This document shows positions 49,996 to 58,791 of a DNA stretch of 64,000 bases, piece by piece. The notes under the pieces are model-generated. The model had not been told where the DNA came from. It ran no database searches and worked only from the letters and a program-made list of their open reading frames with translations. The position numbers were made by a program, and so were the translations under genes. The stretch comes from Clostridia bacterium (GTDB taxonomy: Bacteria > Bacillota > Clostridia > Oscillospirales > QAMX01): the NCBI GenBank assembly GCA_017441705.1, contig JAFRWU010000028.1, positions 1-64,000 of the forward strand, given 5' to 3'. How positions within the stretch are numbered: position 1 is the first letter of the stretch; each line of letters begins with the position of its first letter.

Positions 49996-50448
49996 TTATT
50001 TGAGGAAATTACGCATGTCGGTGCAGAAATCCTGCGCCTTGACCTGAGAACGCATAACGATAAAGATCGTGTCGTCTCCCGCAAGAGTCCCGACTATGTT
50101 GGGAAGATGCATCGAGTCGATGGCGGCGGCTGCGGCGGAGGCCGTGCCGGTCAGCGTGCGGATCACGACGGTGTTGACGGCATAATCGATGGAGATCACG
50201 CTCTCTCTGAAGATCGTGTGCAGCTTGGTCGTATCGGAGCTTTGCCCTTCGGTTTTTGCCACGGCGTACTTATAATGCTCATCATGGTCGTGGACCTTGA
50301 TGATGTTCAGCTCCTTGATGTCGCGCGACACCGTCGCCTGGGTGGCGGGAAAGCCCTCCGCGACCAACAGCTCGGCGAGCTGCTGCTGGGTTTCCACGTC
50401 GTTTTCGGAAATCAGACGCAGGATCGTATTATGTCTTTTGAATTTCAT
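49996..50448 (-). CDS. argR: Arginine repressor ArgR/AhrC
   Basis: A 150-residue hexameric arginine-dependent regulator of arginine biosynthesis and catabolism. The winged helix N-terminus has ATQATVSRDIKEL; the C-terminal oligomerisation/arginine-binding domain has GTASAAAAAID and GTLAGDDTIF. It lies between nadK and recN, the conserved order. No arginine genes are in view, so targets are elsewhere. Confidence 0.96.
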   Translation of the reverse strand: MKFKRHNTILRLISENDVETQQQLAELLVAEGFPATQATVSRDIKELNIIKVHDHDEHYKYAVAKTEGQSSDTTKLHTIFRESVISIDYAVNTVVIRTLTGTASAAAAAIDSMHLPNIVGTLAGDDTIFIVMRSQVKAQDFCTDMRNFLK

Positions 50449-50488
50449 ATCAGGCTCCTTCTCGCGTGCGTGCGGACGCGAAACGTAT

Positions 50489-51292
50489 TTATAATTTCTG
50501 ATAGAGGATTTTAAGGAAGCTTTCGTCTTTGATTTTGATCAGCCGGGTCTTCCTGAGCGAACGGGTTATCGTTACCAGATCCCGGGAAGAAAGCGGAAAC
50601 ACGTTCCGGCCGTCGCCCGCGACAAAAGCGGAGCGCCCTTCCAGATCGCCGATGACGATCTGGATCCTGCGTTCGGGAGAAAAGACAAAGGATTTTGCAT
50701 ACAATGCGTGAGCGCTGAGGGGCGTGATGGTGATGGAGTCGGCAAGTGGATCCACGACCGGACCGCCGGCAGAGAGCGAATACGCCGTGCTGCCGGTGGG
50801 AGAACTGACGATGATCCCGTCCCCGCGAAAACTTTTCACCTCGATCCCGTCGCAGCAGAGAGTCAGCGGGATCACCCTCATGATCTCGCCGTGCGAGATC
50901 ACGGCGTCGTTCAGAGCTTCCTCATGGAATACGTTCTTTCCGTCACGCAGAACGTCGATCGAAAGCATCATCCTGTTTTCGATGCGATACTCCCCTGAGG
51001 CAAGCTTCGCAAGGAGCGGGAGCTCGCCCGCTTCCAGCTCGGTGAGGTATCCGAGCGTTCCGACGTTGATCCCGAGAATGGGGATCTCCCAAAGGGAAGC
51101 ATGCCACGCGGCATGCAGAAGGGTCCCGTCGCCGCCGAACGTCAGGACGGCGTCCGCGTCCGAAGGGATCTTTTCATCCGAAAGAAAAAGGATCGTTTCC
51201 GCTCCGTACTGCTGCAGGAGCGCTGCCGCGCTTTTTGCGATCCGGCTGCCGGCGTCCTTTTCCGGATTGCTGATCAAGACGTATTTCTTCAT
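50489..51292 (-). CDS. nadK: NAD kinase
   Basis: NadK phosphorylates NAD to NADP. 267 residues with the GGDGTLLHAA motif, EEALNDAVI and SPTGSTAYSLSAGGP. The ATG at 51292 overlaps the tlyA stop by 4 bp (ATGA), so the two are translationally coupled; upstream frames would add a non-homologous extension. Confidence 0.96.
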   Translation of the reverse strand: MKKYVLISNPEKDAGSRIAKSAAALLQQYGAETILFLSDEKIPSDADAVLTFGGDGTLLHAAWHASLWEIPILGINVGTLGYLTELEAGELPLLAKLASGEYRIENRMMLSIDVLRDGKNVFHEEALNDAVISHGEIMRVIPLTLCCDGIEVKSFRGDGIIVSSPTGSTAYSLSAGGPVVDPLADSITITPLSAHALYAKSFVFSPERRIQIVIGDLEGRSAFVAGDGRNVFPLSSRDLVTITRSLRKTRLIKIKDESFLKILYQKL

Positions 51293-52098
51293 CGTTTTTC
51301 CTGTTTCAGCTCCTCGTGTGCTTCCCGTACGATCCGCGCTGTGTCCGGGTCTGTATCCGGTTCGTATGCCGCGGCCCACAACAGATACTCAATATTGCCG
51401 TCTCCCCCCTTGATGGGAGACCAGGTGAGCCCTTTGACGCTCATGCCGAGAGAACGCAGAGCGAGGATCAGATCGCGGATCACACGCAAATGATCCTTCT
51501 CATTCCGGACGATCCCGTTCTTTCCGACGGCGCTTCGGCCCGCCTCAAATTGCGGCTTGATCAGAAATACGGCGGATCCGGTCTCCTTCAGGAGAGGCGG
51601 GATCAAAGAGAACACCTGCCTCAGGGATATAAAAGAGAGATCGCATGAGATAAAGTCGTAGCGACGTGAAGTTACGGTTTCCGGCATGCGCCGGACGTCG
51701 GTCTTTTCCAGGGAAAAGACGCGGGGATCAACGCGGAGAGAAGAAGAAAGCTGATTTTGTCCGCCTTCGACAGCGACGACGGAAACGGCTCCGGCTTTCA
51801 GCATACAGTCGGTGAAACCGCCGGTGGAAGCGCCGAGATCCAGGCAATCCTTTCCCGCGAGATCGATCCGGAAGGTTTGCAGGGCTTTTTGAAGCTTGTA
51901 TCCTCCGCGGCTGACGAAAGCTTCTTCTCCGCCGTGGTAAAGGATGCTGTCGCTTGCTTTTACGTCAAAGGAAGGCTTATTCACGACGTTTCCGTTGACG
52001 GTAACCTTTCCTGCTTTGACGGCGTCTTTTGCAAGCTCGCGGCTCCTGATCAGGCCGCGGTTTACAAGTTCGGAATCAAGACGGATCTTTTCTTCCAT
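51289..52098 (-). CDS. tlyA: TlyA-family rRNA 2'-O-methyltransferase
   Basis: A 269-residue FtsJ-like methyltransferase with an N-terminal S4 domain (about 5-60; LDSELVNRGLIRSRELAKD) and the SAM motif DLGASTGGFTDCML. TlyA methylates ribose in 16S/23S rRNA; the Bacillus homologue YqxC occupies the same spot between dxs and argR. It overlaps the end of dxs by 23 bp and nadK by 4 bp. Confidence 0.94.
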   Translation of the reverse strand: MEEKIRLDSELVNRGLIRSRELAKDAVKAGKVTVNGNVVNKPSFDVKASDSILYHGGEEAFVSRGGYKLQKALQTFRIDLAGKDCLDLGASTGGFTDCMLKAGAVSVVAVEGGQNQLSSSLRVDPRVFSLEKTDVRRMPETVTSRRYDFISCDLSFISLRQVFSLIPPLLKETGSAVFLIKPQFEAGRSAVGKNGIVRNEKDHLRVIRDLILALRSLGMSVKGLTWSPIKGGDGNIEYLLWAAAYEPDTDPDTARIVREAHEELKQEKR

Positions 52099-53956
52099 GC
52101 TTCGTTTCCAATGCTTCGGTTATCTGCGTTATGATCGTTTCATCGTCAATGCCGCAGAGCTTTTCAAGAGAATCCCGGTCGCCGTGCGGTACGATCTGAG
52201 GCAGTGCATAAACAAGACTTTCGGCGACGATATGGTTTTCGGTCATCAGAGAAAGGAGCTTTTCGCCTGCGCCTCCCTCGCGAACAACCTCTTCGATCAT
52301 GACGAAGAACCCGGTCTTTTTGACCGAAGAGAGAATCTCCCCGGCGTTTACGGGGACGACGCGGTTCAGTTTAAACAAATCCGCATGGATCCCCGCGTCA
52401 CGGAGAGCCTGCGTCACGGAAAGAGCTTTGTTCGTCGACATGCCGTAGGAAACGATCGTCAGATCCGTCCCCTCTTCCAGCCGGACGGTATCGGAACGGG
52501 ATGTAAAGGTGTCGAGCTTGAAACAGCCTTCCGCGCCCTTCGCGTATCGCACCGCTGTCAAGCCTTTGGACTTTACAGCATACTCCAGCATGGATCTCAG
52601 CTCCGCGTAATTGGCAGGCGCGTAAAGAGAAAGGCCGGGGATCAGCGCAAGATAACCGACGTCATATATGCCGTTATGAGTCATCCCGTCGTCCAGCGCA
52701 AGACCGGAACGGTCTATCGCGAGGGTCATATCGGCACGCTGCAGAGCGGCGTCGTTCAAAAGCTGATCGAAGGCGCGCTGGAGGAAAGTGGAATAGATGG
52801 CGAACACGGGTTTCATCCCGCCGAGAGACAAGGCTGCCGACATGCTCATGGCATGCTCCTCCGCAATGCCGACGTCAAAGAAACGATCGGGATGAGCTTC
52901 GCGGAAGGGGATCAATCCGGTCCCGGAGGGCATGGCCGCCGTAACGGCACAGATCCGCGCGTCATCAGACGCAAGACTTGTCAGAACGCTTCCGAACTCC
53001 CGTGAGAAGGAAGAATCGGGTTTTTCCTCCCCTTCTGAAAGCTCGCGGGGAACGCTGTGATACTTTTCGGGATCTTCGGCAGAGGCGGGATCCCCTTTCC
53101 CCTTTTTCGTTTTTGCGTGAATCAAAACCGGATGCTTTTGGCTTTTTGCGTAAAGGAAGGCGTGAATCAGGGCGTTCAGATCATTGCCGTCCACCGTGCC
53201 GAGAAACTCGAAACCGAAGTGATCCAAAATGGTTTCCGGAATCAAAACGCGTTTCAGCCGATCGCGGCAGCGGGACAGAAAGCCGTTCACGGCGTTTGCG
53301 AACGGCAGGTGCGTAAGGATCCGGTGGTATACGCCTTTTGCCTTTATATAGCCTTTTTTCAGGCGGAGATTGGAAAGACTCTGAGGGATCACGCCGACGT
53401 TTTTGCCGATCGACATTTCATTGTCGTTGATGACGACAAGCAGAGGAAGCTCGGTCGCCCCCCCGTCGTTGAGCGCTTCATAGATCATTCCGCCGGTCAA
53501 AGCGCCGTCGCCTGTTACCGCGACGAAGCAGCCGTCTTCTCCCCGCAGCTTTGCCGCGCGCGCAAAACCGATGGCGGCGGATACCGACGTGGAGGCGTGT
53601 CCGGTCTGGAAAAAGTCGTACGGGCTTTCATCCCTGTTCTGGAAGCCGGACAGGCCGCCGTATGCGCGGAGCGAATCAAACTGTTCAAAACGTCCGGTCA
53701 GAAGCTTATGCGCATAGCTTTGGTGACCGACGTCATAAATCAGCTTGTCCTTCGTGAGATCCAGCGTATACAGCAAAGCCGTCGACAATTCAACGACGCC
53801 GAGATTGGAAGCCAGATGCCCCCCGGTACGCGGTACGGTCTCGATCAAAACGCCGCGGATTTCACCGCATAAAGCCTCCAGTTCAGCGAGGGTCATTTTG
53901 CGGACGTCCTCCGGACCGCGGATACCGGAAAGCAGCGGATACTGTGTATTGTTCAT
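52076..53956 (-). CDS. dxs: 1-deoxy-D-xylulose-5-phosphate synthase
   Basis: Dxs condenses pyruvate and glyceraldehyde 3-phosphate using thiamine diphosphate, the first step of the MEP isoprenoid pathway. 626 residues, usual length: RTGGHLASNLGVVEL at the N-terminus, ThDP motif GDGALTGGMIYEALND, and the transketolase-like DRSGLALDDGMTHNG. Start: ATG at 53956 with AAGGA upstream. In Bacillus and many Clostridia ispA lies between xseB and dxs; here only a promoter region separates them. Confidence 0.97.
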   Translation of the reverse strand: MNNTQYPLLSGIRGPEDVRKMTLAELEALCGEIRGVLIETVPRTGGHLASNLGVVELSTALLYTLDLTKDKLIYDVGHQSYAHKLLTGRFEQFDSLRAYGGLSGFQNRDESPYDFFQTGHASTSVSAAIGFARAAKLRGEDGCFVAVTGDGALTGGMIYEALNDGGATELPLLVVINDNEMSIGKNVGVIPQSLSNLRLKKGYIKAKGVYHRILTHLPFANAVNGFLSRCRDRLKRVLIPETILDHFGFEFLGTVDGNDLNALIHAFLYAKSQKHPVLIHAKTKKGKGDPASAEDPEKYHSVPRELSEGEEKPDSSFSREFGSVLTSLASDDARICAVTAAMPSGTGLIPFREAHPDRFFDVGIAEEHAMSMSAALSLGGMKPVFAIYSTFLQRAFDQLLNDAALQRADMTLAIDRSGLALDDGMTHNGIYDVGYLALIPGLSLYAPANYAELRSMLEYAVKSKGLTAVRYAKGAEGCFKLDTFTSRSDTVRLEEGTDLTIVSYGMSTNKALSVTQALRDAGIHADLFKLNRVVPVNAGEILSSVKKTGFFVMIEEVVREGGAGEKLLSLMTENHIVAESLVYALPQIVPHGDRDSLEKLCGIDDETIITQITEALETKHGRKDPS

Positions 53957-54023
53957 GCTTGAAAGCAATCCTTCTTTATGCGCCCGGGTATGCACGGGCG
54001 GTTGATGGCAGGTCGATATACAG

Positions 54024-54052
54024 AGTATACCATAGAATATGCAATTTTGCAA
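54024..54052 (-). promoter_or_regulatory. sigma-A promoter of dxs
   Basis: Minus strand: TTGCAA (54052-54047), 17 nt, TATACT (54029-54024). A 7-bp inverted repeat (ATATGCA 54037-54043, TGCATAT 54054-54060) straddles the -35 box and could be an operator. Confidence 0.75.
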
Positions 54053-54067
54053 CTGCATATTTGGCGA

Positions 54068-54289
54068 TTATACGGCCCCTTCCGGATCGAATTCCTCGAC
54101 GGTCAGACCGTGATCGCCTTTCGTCAGGAGCATGACCTTCTGTTCGGCTTCGTCAAGCTTACCGGATGCCGAAGCGATCAGACCGACCGCTTCTTCATAG
54201 AGCTTCAGAGATTCTTCCAGGGGGATTTCGCCTTTTTCAAGAATGCCGGCGATCTCCTCAATGCGATCCATCATTTGTTCCAGAGTCAT
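54068..54289 (-). CDS. xseB: Exodeoxyribonuclease VII small subunit
   Basis: 73 residues, the normal XseB length; TLEQMMDRIEEIAGILEKGEIPLEESLKLY is the family core (residues 2-30). Several XseB chains bind each XseA in the single-strand-specific exonuclease. It overlaps xseA by 4 bp. Confidence 0.96.
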   Translation of the reverse strand: MTLEQMMDRIEEIAGILEKGEIPLEESLKLYEEAVGLIASASGKLDEAEQKVMLLTKGDHGLTVEEFDPEGAV

Positions 54290-55512
54290 TTGTTTCCCTC
54301 GCTTTCATGGTTGCCGTCGGAAAGAATGCTTTCCACCCGGCAGTCTAGACTGCCTTCCGAGAGGCGGATCCTGAGCCGGTCTCCCCTTTTCGCATCTGAC
54401 GCACGGTAAAGCGGAAGACCTTCCTTCGTCACAATCGAATATCCCCGCTTCAGAACGCCGAGAGGACTGTAGGCGTCAAGCGCGGCGGCCAGCCGCCGGA
54501 AACGTGAGCGTCGGTCGCTCAGGATTCTGGCGACAGCCGCGTTGACGTCTTTATCCAGATGATCCAGCGTCATCCGCTTCTCATTGACGCGATACAGTGG
54601 CGTGGCCAGAGAACGGCGGGAGGAAAGCGCGCCAAGCCGCGTTTTCTCACGGGATATCCTGCTGCTGACGCATGCAGAAAGCTCCGAATCGAGCTTTTTC
54701 AGACGAATGCGGATCTCGTTCTGATCGGGTACGGCGAGCTCCGCGCCGTTTGACGGCGTCGCCGCGCGCAGGTCGGCAACGAAATCGGAGATCGTTACGT
54801 CCGGCTCATGCCCGACGGCGGAGATCAGGGGGATCCTGCAATCATAGATCGCCCGGGCAAGGATCTCTTCATTGAACGCCCAGAGATCCTCGATGGAACC
54901 GCCGCCGCGTCCGAGAATGATCAACTCCACCGGCTTCTTTTCCGACAGGAATCTGAGCGCCTTCGCGATCTCCGCCGCCGCTCCCTCCCCTTGTACCGGG
55001 ACCGGACAGACAAGGATCCTGGCAAGGGGAAATCGCTTCTTCAGTACGCGGATCATATCCCGGACTGCCGCGCCGGAGGGAGAGGTCACCAGAGCGATCT
55101 TCTGCGGATAACGCGGAAGCGGGAGCTTGTGCGCCGCGTCGAACAGTCCTTCCTTCAGAAGCTGCTCCTTCAGCTGTTCATAGGCCTTATAGAGCGCGCC
55201 GACGCCGAGCGGTTCCAGCGCGCCGGTATACAGCTGATAGGATCCGCCCTTCGGATAGATACTGACGGAACCGAACGCGACCGCCTGCATCCCTTCGGTC
55301 GGCAAAAAACGAAGACGCGAGGCGTCCCGCTGAAACATGACGCAGGACAGGGTCGCTTTTTCATCCTTCATCGTAAAATACAGCGCGCCGTTCGAAGCTT
55401 TTTTGACATTGGACAATTCGCCGCGCACCACAACCGACCGCAGAGCGTCGTCAGAATCCAGAAGGGATTTCAAATAAAAAGTCAGTTCGCTGACCGTTAC
55501 GCTTTCGGTCAT
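54286..55512 (-). CDS. xseA: Exodeoxyribonuclease VII large subunit
   Basis: 408 residues. N-terminal OB domain (about 1-100), catalytic domain with SPSGAAVRDMIRVLKKRFP, GRGGGSIEDLWAFNEE and SAVGHEPDVTISDFVAD, and a long helical C-terminus that binds XseB. It overlaps both neighbours by 4 bp (Kae1-like upstream, xseB downstream), so these three are translated together. Confidence 0.97.
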   Translation of the reverse strand: MTESVTVSELTFYLKSLLDSDDALRSVVVRGELSNVKKASNGALYFTMKDEKATLSCVMFQRDASRLRFLPTEGMQAVAFGSVSIYPKGGSYQLYTGALEPLGVGALYKAYEQLKEQLLKEGLFDAAHKLPLPRYPQKIALVTSPSGAAVRDMIRVLKKRFPLARILVCPVPVQGEGAAAEIAKALRFLSEKKPVELIILGRGGGSIEDLWAFNEEILARAIYDCRIPLISAVGHEPDVTISDFVADLRAATPSNGAELAVPDQNEIRIRLKKLDSELSACVSSRISREKTRLGALSSRRSLATPLYRVNEKRMTLDHLDKDVNAAVARILSDRRSRFRRLAAALDAYSPLGVLKRGYSIVTKEGLPLYRASDAKRGDRLRIRLSEGSLDCRVESILSDGNHESEGNK

Positions 55513-56444
55513 CCTTCCGCCTCCTTCCTTGCCATATAACCCAGAACGGCGATTCCCAATGCGTTGTCGCGGGACAAATCCGGCCTGGCTGTCGCCGCGC
55601 CGTACCGTCGCTCCATTTCATCCGCAAGCTTCCGGCAGGACATCACGCCGCCGCTGCAGAGCACGGGAAGCCCGGGGTAGATCGAGAGCGCGTCTCCCGT
55701 GGTCTCCACAATCAGCTTCGTCAGACTGTCGAGAACGAACGACGCCACGTCGGAAGGAGAGCAGCCCTTCCCGATCAGATCCGTAAACTGGTTCTCCATT
55801 CCGGAGAGATGAAAGAACAGGCCGTCCCGCGCGGTTCGGTAAAGCTTCGGAGCGCGTCCGGATAAAGCGAGCTTTTCCATCTCTTTTCCCGCGGGAAAAC
55901 CGAGCCCCATGGCGACGCCCGCACGGTCTACGCACTGCCCGGCCGATATGTCTTTCGTGCCGCCGATCTTTTCCGCACGGATCGAACAGGAATCTCCCGG
56001 CTGGCAATACAGGAGCTCCGTGGTTCCTCCGGACAGATGCCATGCGAGAAACGGCTCCTTCAGCAGGGAAAGCCTTCCCGCCGAATAGGCGGCAGCGGCA
56101 AGATGCCCCTCCTGATGGGAAAAACGGAAGAGAGGAACGTCAAGTCCTTTTGAAAGAATCTCTGCGCCGTTTACTCCGGCCAGGAAACAAGGCATATAGG
56201 ATCCCTCCGCACGCCTCGGCGCATCCGAAACGGCGACCGCATCGGCTTTTGCGCCGGTTTCACGGCACAATTCGCCGAAGAGCTCCGGCAGGGCCTTGAC
56301 GTGATGAAAGAGCGCTTCGCTTTGCCTCAGCCCGCGTGCGGATACGGGAACCGGCAGAAGGCGGCTTTTGTTCACGCATACGCCGTCGCCAAAGGCTGCG
56401 GCTGAGGTGGTATAATTGCTTGTATCAAACCCGAAACAAATCAT
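55509..56444 (-). CDS. Kae1-like (TsaD/peptidase M22 family) protein
   Basis: A 311-residue protein of the Kae1/TsaD/YgjD fold. The N-terminal phosphate loop is FDTSNYTTSAAAF, and the metal-binding H-x-E-G-H pattern is SHQEGH (about residue 110), with WHLSGGTTELLY and AGQCVDRAGVAMGLG after it. True TsaD, which makes t6A on tRNA, is about 335 residues and starts GIETSCDDT; this is therefore a paralogous branch seen in Clostridia. It sits between nusB and xseA, where folD lies in Bacillus. Start: ATG at 56444 behind GGAGGATC. Function unknown. Confidence 0.82.
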   Translation of the reverse strand: MICFGFDTSNYTTSAAAFGDGVCVNKSRLLPVPVSARGLRQSEALFHHVKALPELFGELCRETGAKADAVAVSDAPRRAEGSYMPCFLAGVNGAEILSKGLDVPLFRFSHQEGHLAAAAYSAGRLSLLKEPFLAWHLSGGTTELLYCQPGDSCSIRAEKIGGTKDISAGQCVDRAGVAMGLGFPAGKEMEKLALSGRAPKLYRTARDGLFFHLSGMENQFTDLIGKGCSPSDVASFVLDSLTKLIVETTGDALSIYPGLPVLCSGGVMSCRKLADEMERRYGAATARPDLSRDNALGIAVLGYMARKEAEG

Positions 56445-56535
56445 TTGATCCTCCGTGACACACGAAAAGAGCATCCGCCGTATGCCGCATATGTCATGCC
56501 GCCACGGAGATGCTCCCTATTGCCCGATGGAAAGA

Positions 56536-57000
56536 TTACGCGCCGCTTTTTGCATAGCCTCCGAGAACGCCGTTCACAAATGAAGCGGCTTCTTCGGAAT
56601 CATAGTTCTTTGCAAGCTCTACCGCTTCGTTGATGGATACGCTGACGTCGATATCCGGCATTTCCAGTATTTCATAGAGCGCGATTTCCAATACGGCCCG
56701 TCCGATCCGGGATATCCGTTCGAGCTTCCAGTTATGGGAGTTTTTGCTGATGATATCGTCAAGCAGGAGCTTTTTCTCTTCGATCCCGCCGATCAGCGTA
56801 CGGAGATAGGTGCATTCGACTACGGGAAGCTCCTCACCGTAAACGGGAAGATCATCGGCAAGCGACCGGAAGCTCTCGCCCGAAAGACGGCGGTTCAGAA
56901 TCCCGTCGAAGCTGTCGGCGCCGAAGCTCCCTTCATACACGACGTGCAGTGCGATTTCACGTGCGCGCCGCCTTTCCGACACAGAGTGCATCTCAGTCAT
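56536..57000 (-). CDS. nusB: Transcription antitermination factor NusB
   Basis: NusB with NusE binds boxA RNA and promotes antitermination in rRNA operons. 154 residues, all-helical; RAREIALHVVYEG near the start and the C-terminal EAVELAKNYDSEEAASFVNGVLG are diagnostic. It overlaps the end of the Asp23 gene by 8 bp. A hairpin (about 56469-56515) lies in the 91-nt gap to the Kae1-like gene. Confidence 0.95.
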   Translation of the reverse strand: MTEMHSVSERRRAREIALHVVYEGSFGADSFDGILNRRLSGESFRSLADDLPVYGEELPVVECTYLRTLIGGIEEKKLLLDDIISKNSHNWKLERISRIGRAVLEIALYEILEMPDIDVSVSINEAVELAKNYDSEEAASFVNGVLGGYAKSGA

Positions 57001-57352
57001 CAAATATCACCGAAGAAACGTGTACGTTGACGACGCTGACGCTGAGACCGGTCATCGATTTGACCGATGAAATGATTCCCTCCTGGATCTTGCGCGATAC
57101 CGTGGGGATCACGGTGCCGTAACGCACGGAAATGCATACGTCGATACGAAGCGATCCGTCTTCCAGCGCCTTGACGGACACGCCTTTTGTGCTTCCCTTC
57201 TTTACCATGCCGACGAGATAGGACGGAATGCTGGCCGGAATATCGGCGACGCCTTCGGTTTCTTTGGCGGCGAAATAAGCGATACGGGAAACGACTTCCT
57301 CGGAAATGCGGACTTTGCCGCCCTTGGACGGGATATCGTTTTTCTTCTTCAT
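56993..57352 (-). CDS. Asp23/Gls24 family envelope protein
   Basis: A 119-residue Asp23/Gls24 protein, the YqhY counterpart that precedes nusB in Bacillus. Conserved stretches are GKVRISEEVVSRIAYFAAKETEGV at the N-terminus and SVVNVHVSSVIFD at the end. Members associate with the membrane or envelope, and YqhY is tied to fatty acid synthesis in Bacillus; accB-accC, its Bacillus neighbours, are absent here. ATG at 57352 with GGAGG upstream. Confidence 0.93.
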   Translation of the reverse strand: MKKKNDIPSKGGKVRISEEVVSRIAYFAAKETEGVADIPASIPSYLVGMVKKGSTKGVSVKALEDGSLRIDVCISVRYGTVIPTVSRKIQEGIISSVKSMTGLSVSVVNVHVSSVIFDD

Positions 57353-57456
57353 ATACCTGACCTCCGTGAAAAGCGGGGTATGATGCACGATCGCAGGAAA
57401 AAACGGCCGGATTCAGAAAACGAGCATTTCTTTCCCGCAAGCACCTGTTACCGTGT

Positions 57457-57485
57457 ATTATAGCATAATCCGCGGAAAAGTACAA
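57457..57485 (-). promoter_or_regulatory. sigma-A promoter of asp23-nusB-kae1-xseA-xseB
   Basis: Minus strand: TTGTAC (57485-57480), 17 nt, TATAAT (57462-57457), giving about 100 nt of leader. 57486-57606 holds only G+C-rich inverted repeats after spoIIIAH, with no clean terminator. Confidence 0.75.
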
Positions 57486-57606
57486 CTGCAAGTTTTCGTG
57501 TTTTTGGAAGGATGATCTCAGAGCGGAGAGAAAAAGAGAAAGCGCACAGCGCATGCCGAAAGAACGGGCGCGCTGCGCGCTGAAGCGGATACGGCACGGG
57601 CCGGCG

Positions 57607-58224
57607 TTAACCGGCCGCTTCGACGATCTTGATCATGGAAGCTTCGAGTCCGGTCTCCGATACGACGATGTCTTTGATTTTTGCGACGTCCTCGGCGCGG
57701 AGCTCGGCACCGGTCGGAGCAACGACGACGTTGCATCCGTTGCTGTTGATATAGGCGACGCAATCCTTGAAGCCTTTTGCCATCACAAGACCTTCTATCC
57801 GCGATTCGATCACGGTATTCGCGGCGAGAGCGGCGATCTCCTCCGAAGCGTTTGCTTTTGCCTCGGCGCTGGCCGTGGCGCTGGCTTCGGTGCTTTCCAG
57901 GATACTGACCGCTTCGTCCCTCGCCTGCTTTCTGGACAGTCTTGTGGCGTCAAAGAAATCGGCAAGGACCTCGTCTTTCTCCGTACGATCCGCCCCATCG
58001 CCTTGCGCCGCGGCTTCACGCGGGTCTGCGGCGTAGTTTTCGCCGAGGATCCTGCGGCTTTCCACGGCTTCGTATTCCGACGCCAGAGCTTTGCTTTCCG
58101 CTTCCGCATCGGCGTTCTGGTATTTCCAGTTGAGCCAGACGGCTCCGACGGCAAGCAGAGCGACGAGCGAAACGATAATCGTTCTTTTGCCCGGTTTCAG
58201 TTTCTTCCAATCAATTTTCTTCAT
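57607..58224 (-). CDS. spoIIIAH: Stage III sporulation protein AH
   Basis: A 205-residue protein with one N-terminal membrane helix (about 15-33) and an extracytoplasmic YscJ/FliF-like ring-building domain at the C-terminus. It faces the intermembrane space from the mother cell and binds forespore SpoIIQ, forming the feeding channel needed for late SigG activity. C-terminal GCNVVVAPTGAELRAEDVAKIKDIV is typical. An Ala/Glu-rich linker separates helix and domain. Last gene of the operon. Start: ATG at 58224 (AAAGGAA upstream). Confidence 0.95.
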   Translation of the reverse strand: MKKIDWKKLKPGKRTIIVSLVALLAVGAVWLNWKYQNADAEAESKALASEYEAVESRRILGENYAADPREAAAQGDGADRTEKDEVLADFFDATRLSRKQARDEAVSILESTEASATASAEAKANASEEIAALAANTVIESRIEGLVMAKGFKDCVAYINSNGCNVVVAPTGAELRAEDVAKIKDIVVSETGLEASMIKIVEAAG

Positions 58225-58244
58225 CGAACAACAATTCCTTTCTT

Positions 58245-58754
58245 TTATTTTTCCGCCATACGCTGTACCGAGATCCTGTCGCTCCCGATCCCGAGAAGAC
58301 TTCCGACCGCCTCGGTCACCCAAAGCCTGACGCGCGGATCGTCGGCGCCGTCGCAAAGGATCAGAGCGCCGCGGTATACCGGAGATCTCTGCTCCCTGAT
58401 CAAAGGCTGTTCCCCGGATGAAGACGATATTCTGGATATTTCGGTCTTCTCATCGCTTCCGCTTTCGGACTTGCTTACGCTTCCTTCGGTGACGTAAAGC
58501 GTCTCGGATGTTTTTTCCAGGGTCAGCATGACTTTGACTCTGCCTACGCCGTTTCCCCTTTCGAGGATCGATTCCAGCCTGTTCTCCGCGTCAGAAAGAT
58601 CGAATTCCGATCCGGCCTTCAAAGACGCCTCCTTGTTTTCCCGTTTGCCGAAGGGAATGAGAATCAGAAGAAGTCCCAAAAGGGCGATCAAAACAGCAAA
58701 CTTGTTTTTCCCGAAGAACGCGAGCAATTCCTCTTTTTTATGCCAAAGGCGCAT
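58245..58754 (-). CDS. spoIIIAG: Stage III sporulation protein AG
   Basis: 169 residues: N-terminal membrane helix (about 19-35) and a ring-forming domain. The stretch GVGRVKVMLTLEKTSETLYVTEG starts the RBM-like domain, interrupted by a Ser-rich loop (about 95-115) as in other SpoIIIAG. It forms the large ring of the SpoIIIA-SpoIIQ channel. 20 nt before spoIIIAH. Confidence 0.95.
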   Translation of the reverse strand: MRLWHKKEELLAFFGKNKFAVLIALLGLLLILIPFGKRENKEASLKAGSEFDLSDAENRLESILERGNGVGRVKVMLTLEKTSETLYVTEGSVSKSESGSDEKTEISRISSSSGEQPLIREQRSPVYRGALILCDGADDPRVRLWVTEAVGSLLGIGSDRISVQRMAEK

Positions 58755-58791
58755 ATCCTCCTCCCTCTACGTCAACTTGTATGCGAAAACG

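Noticed and set aside
55509-56444. Annotating this gene as tsaD
   Set aside because: The N-terminal signature and length differ from true TsaD; only the shared fold and metal motif are supported.
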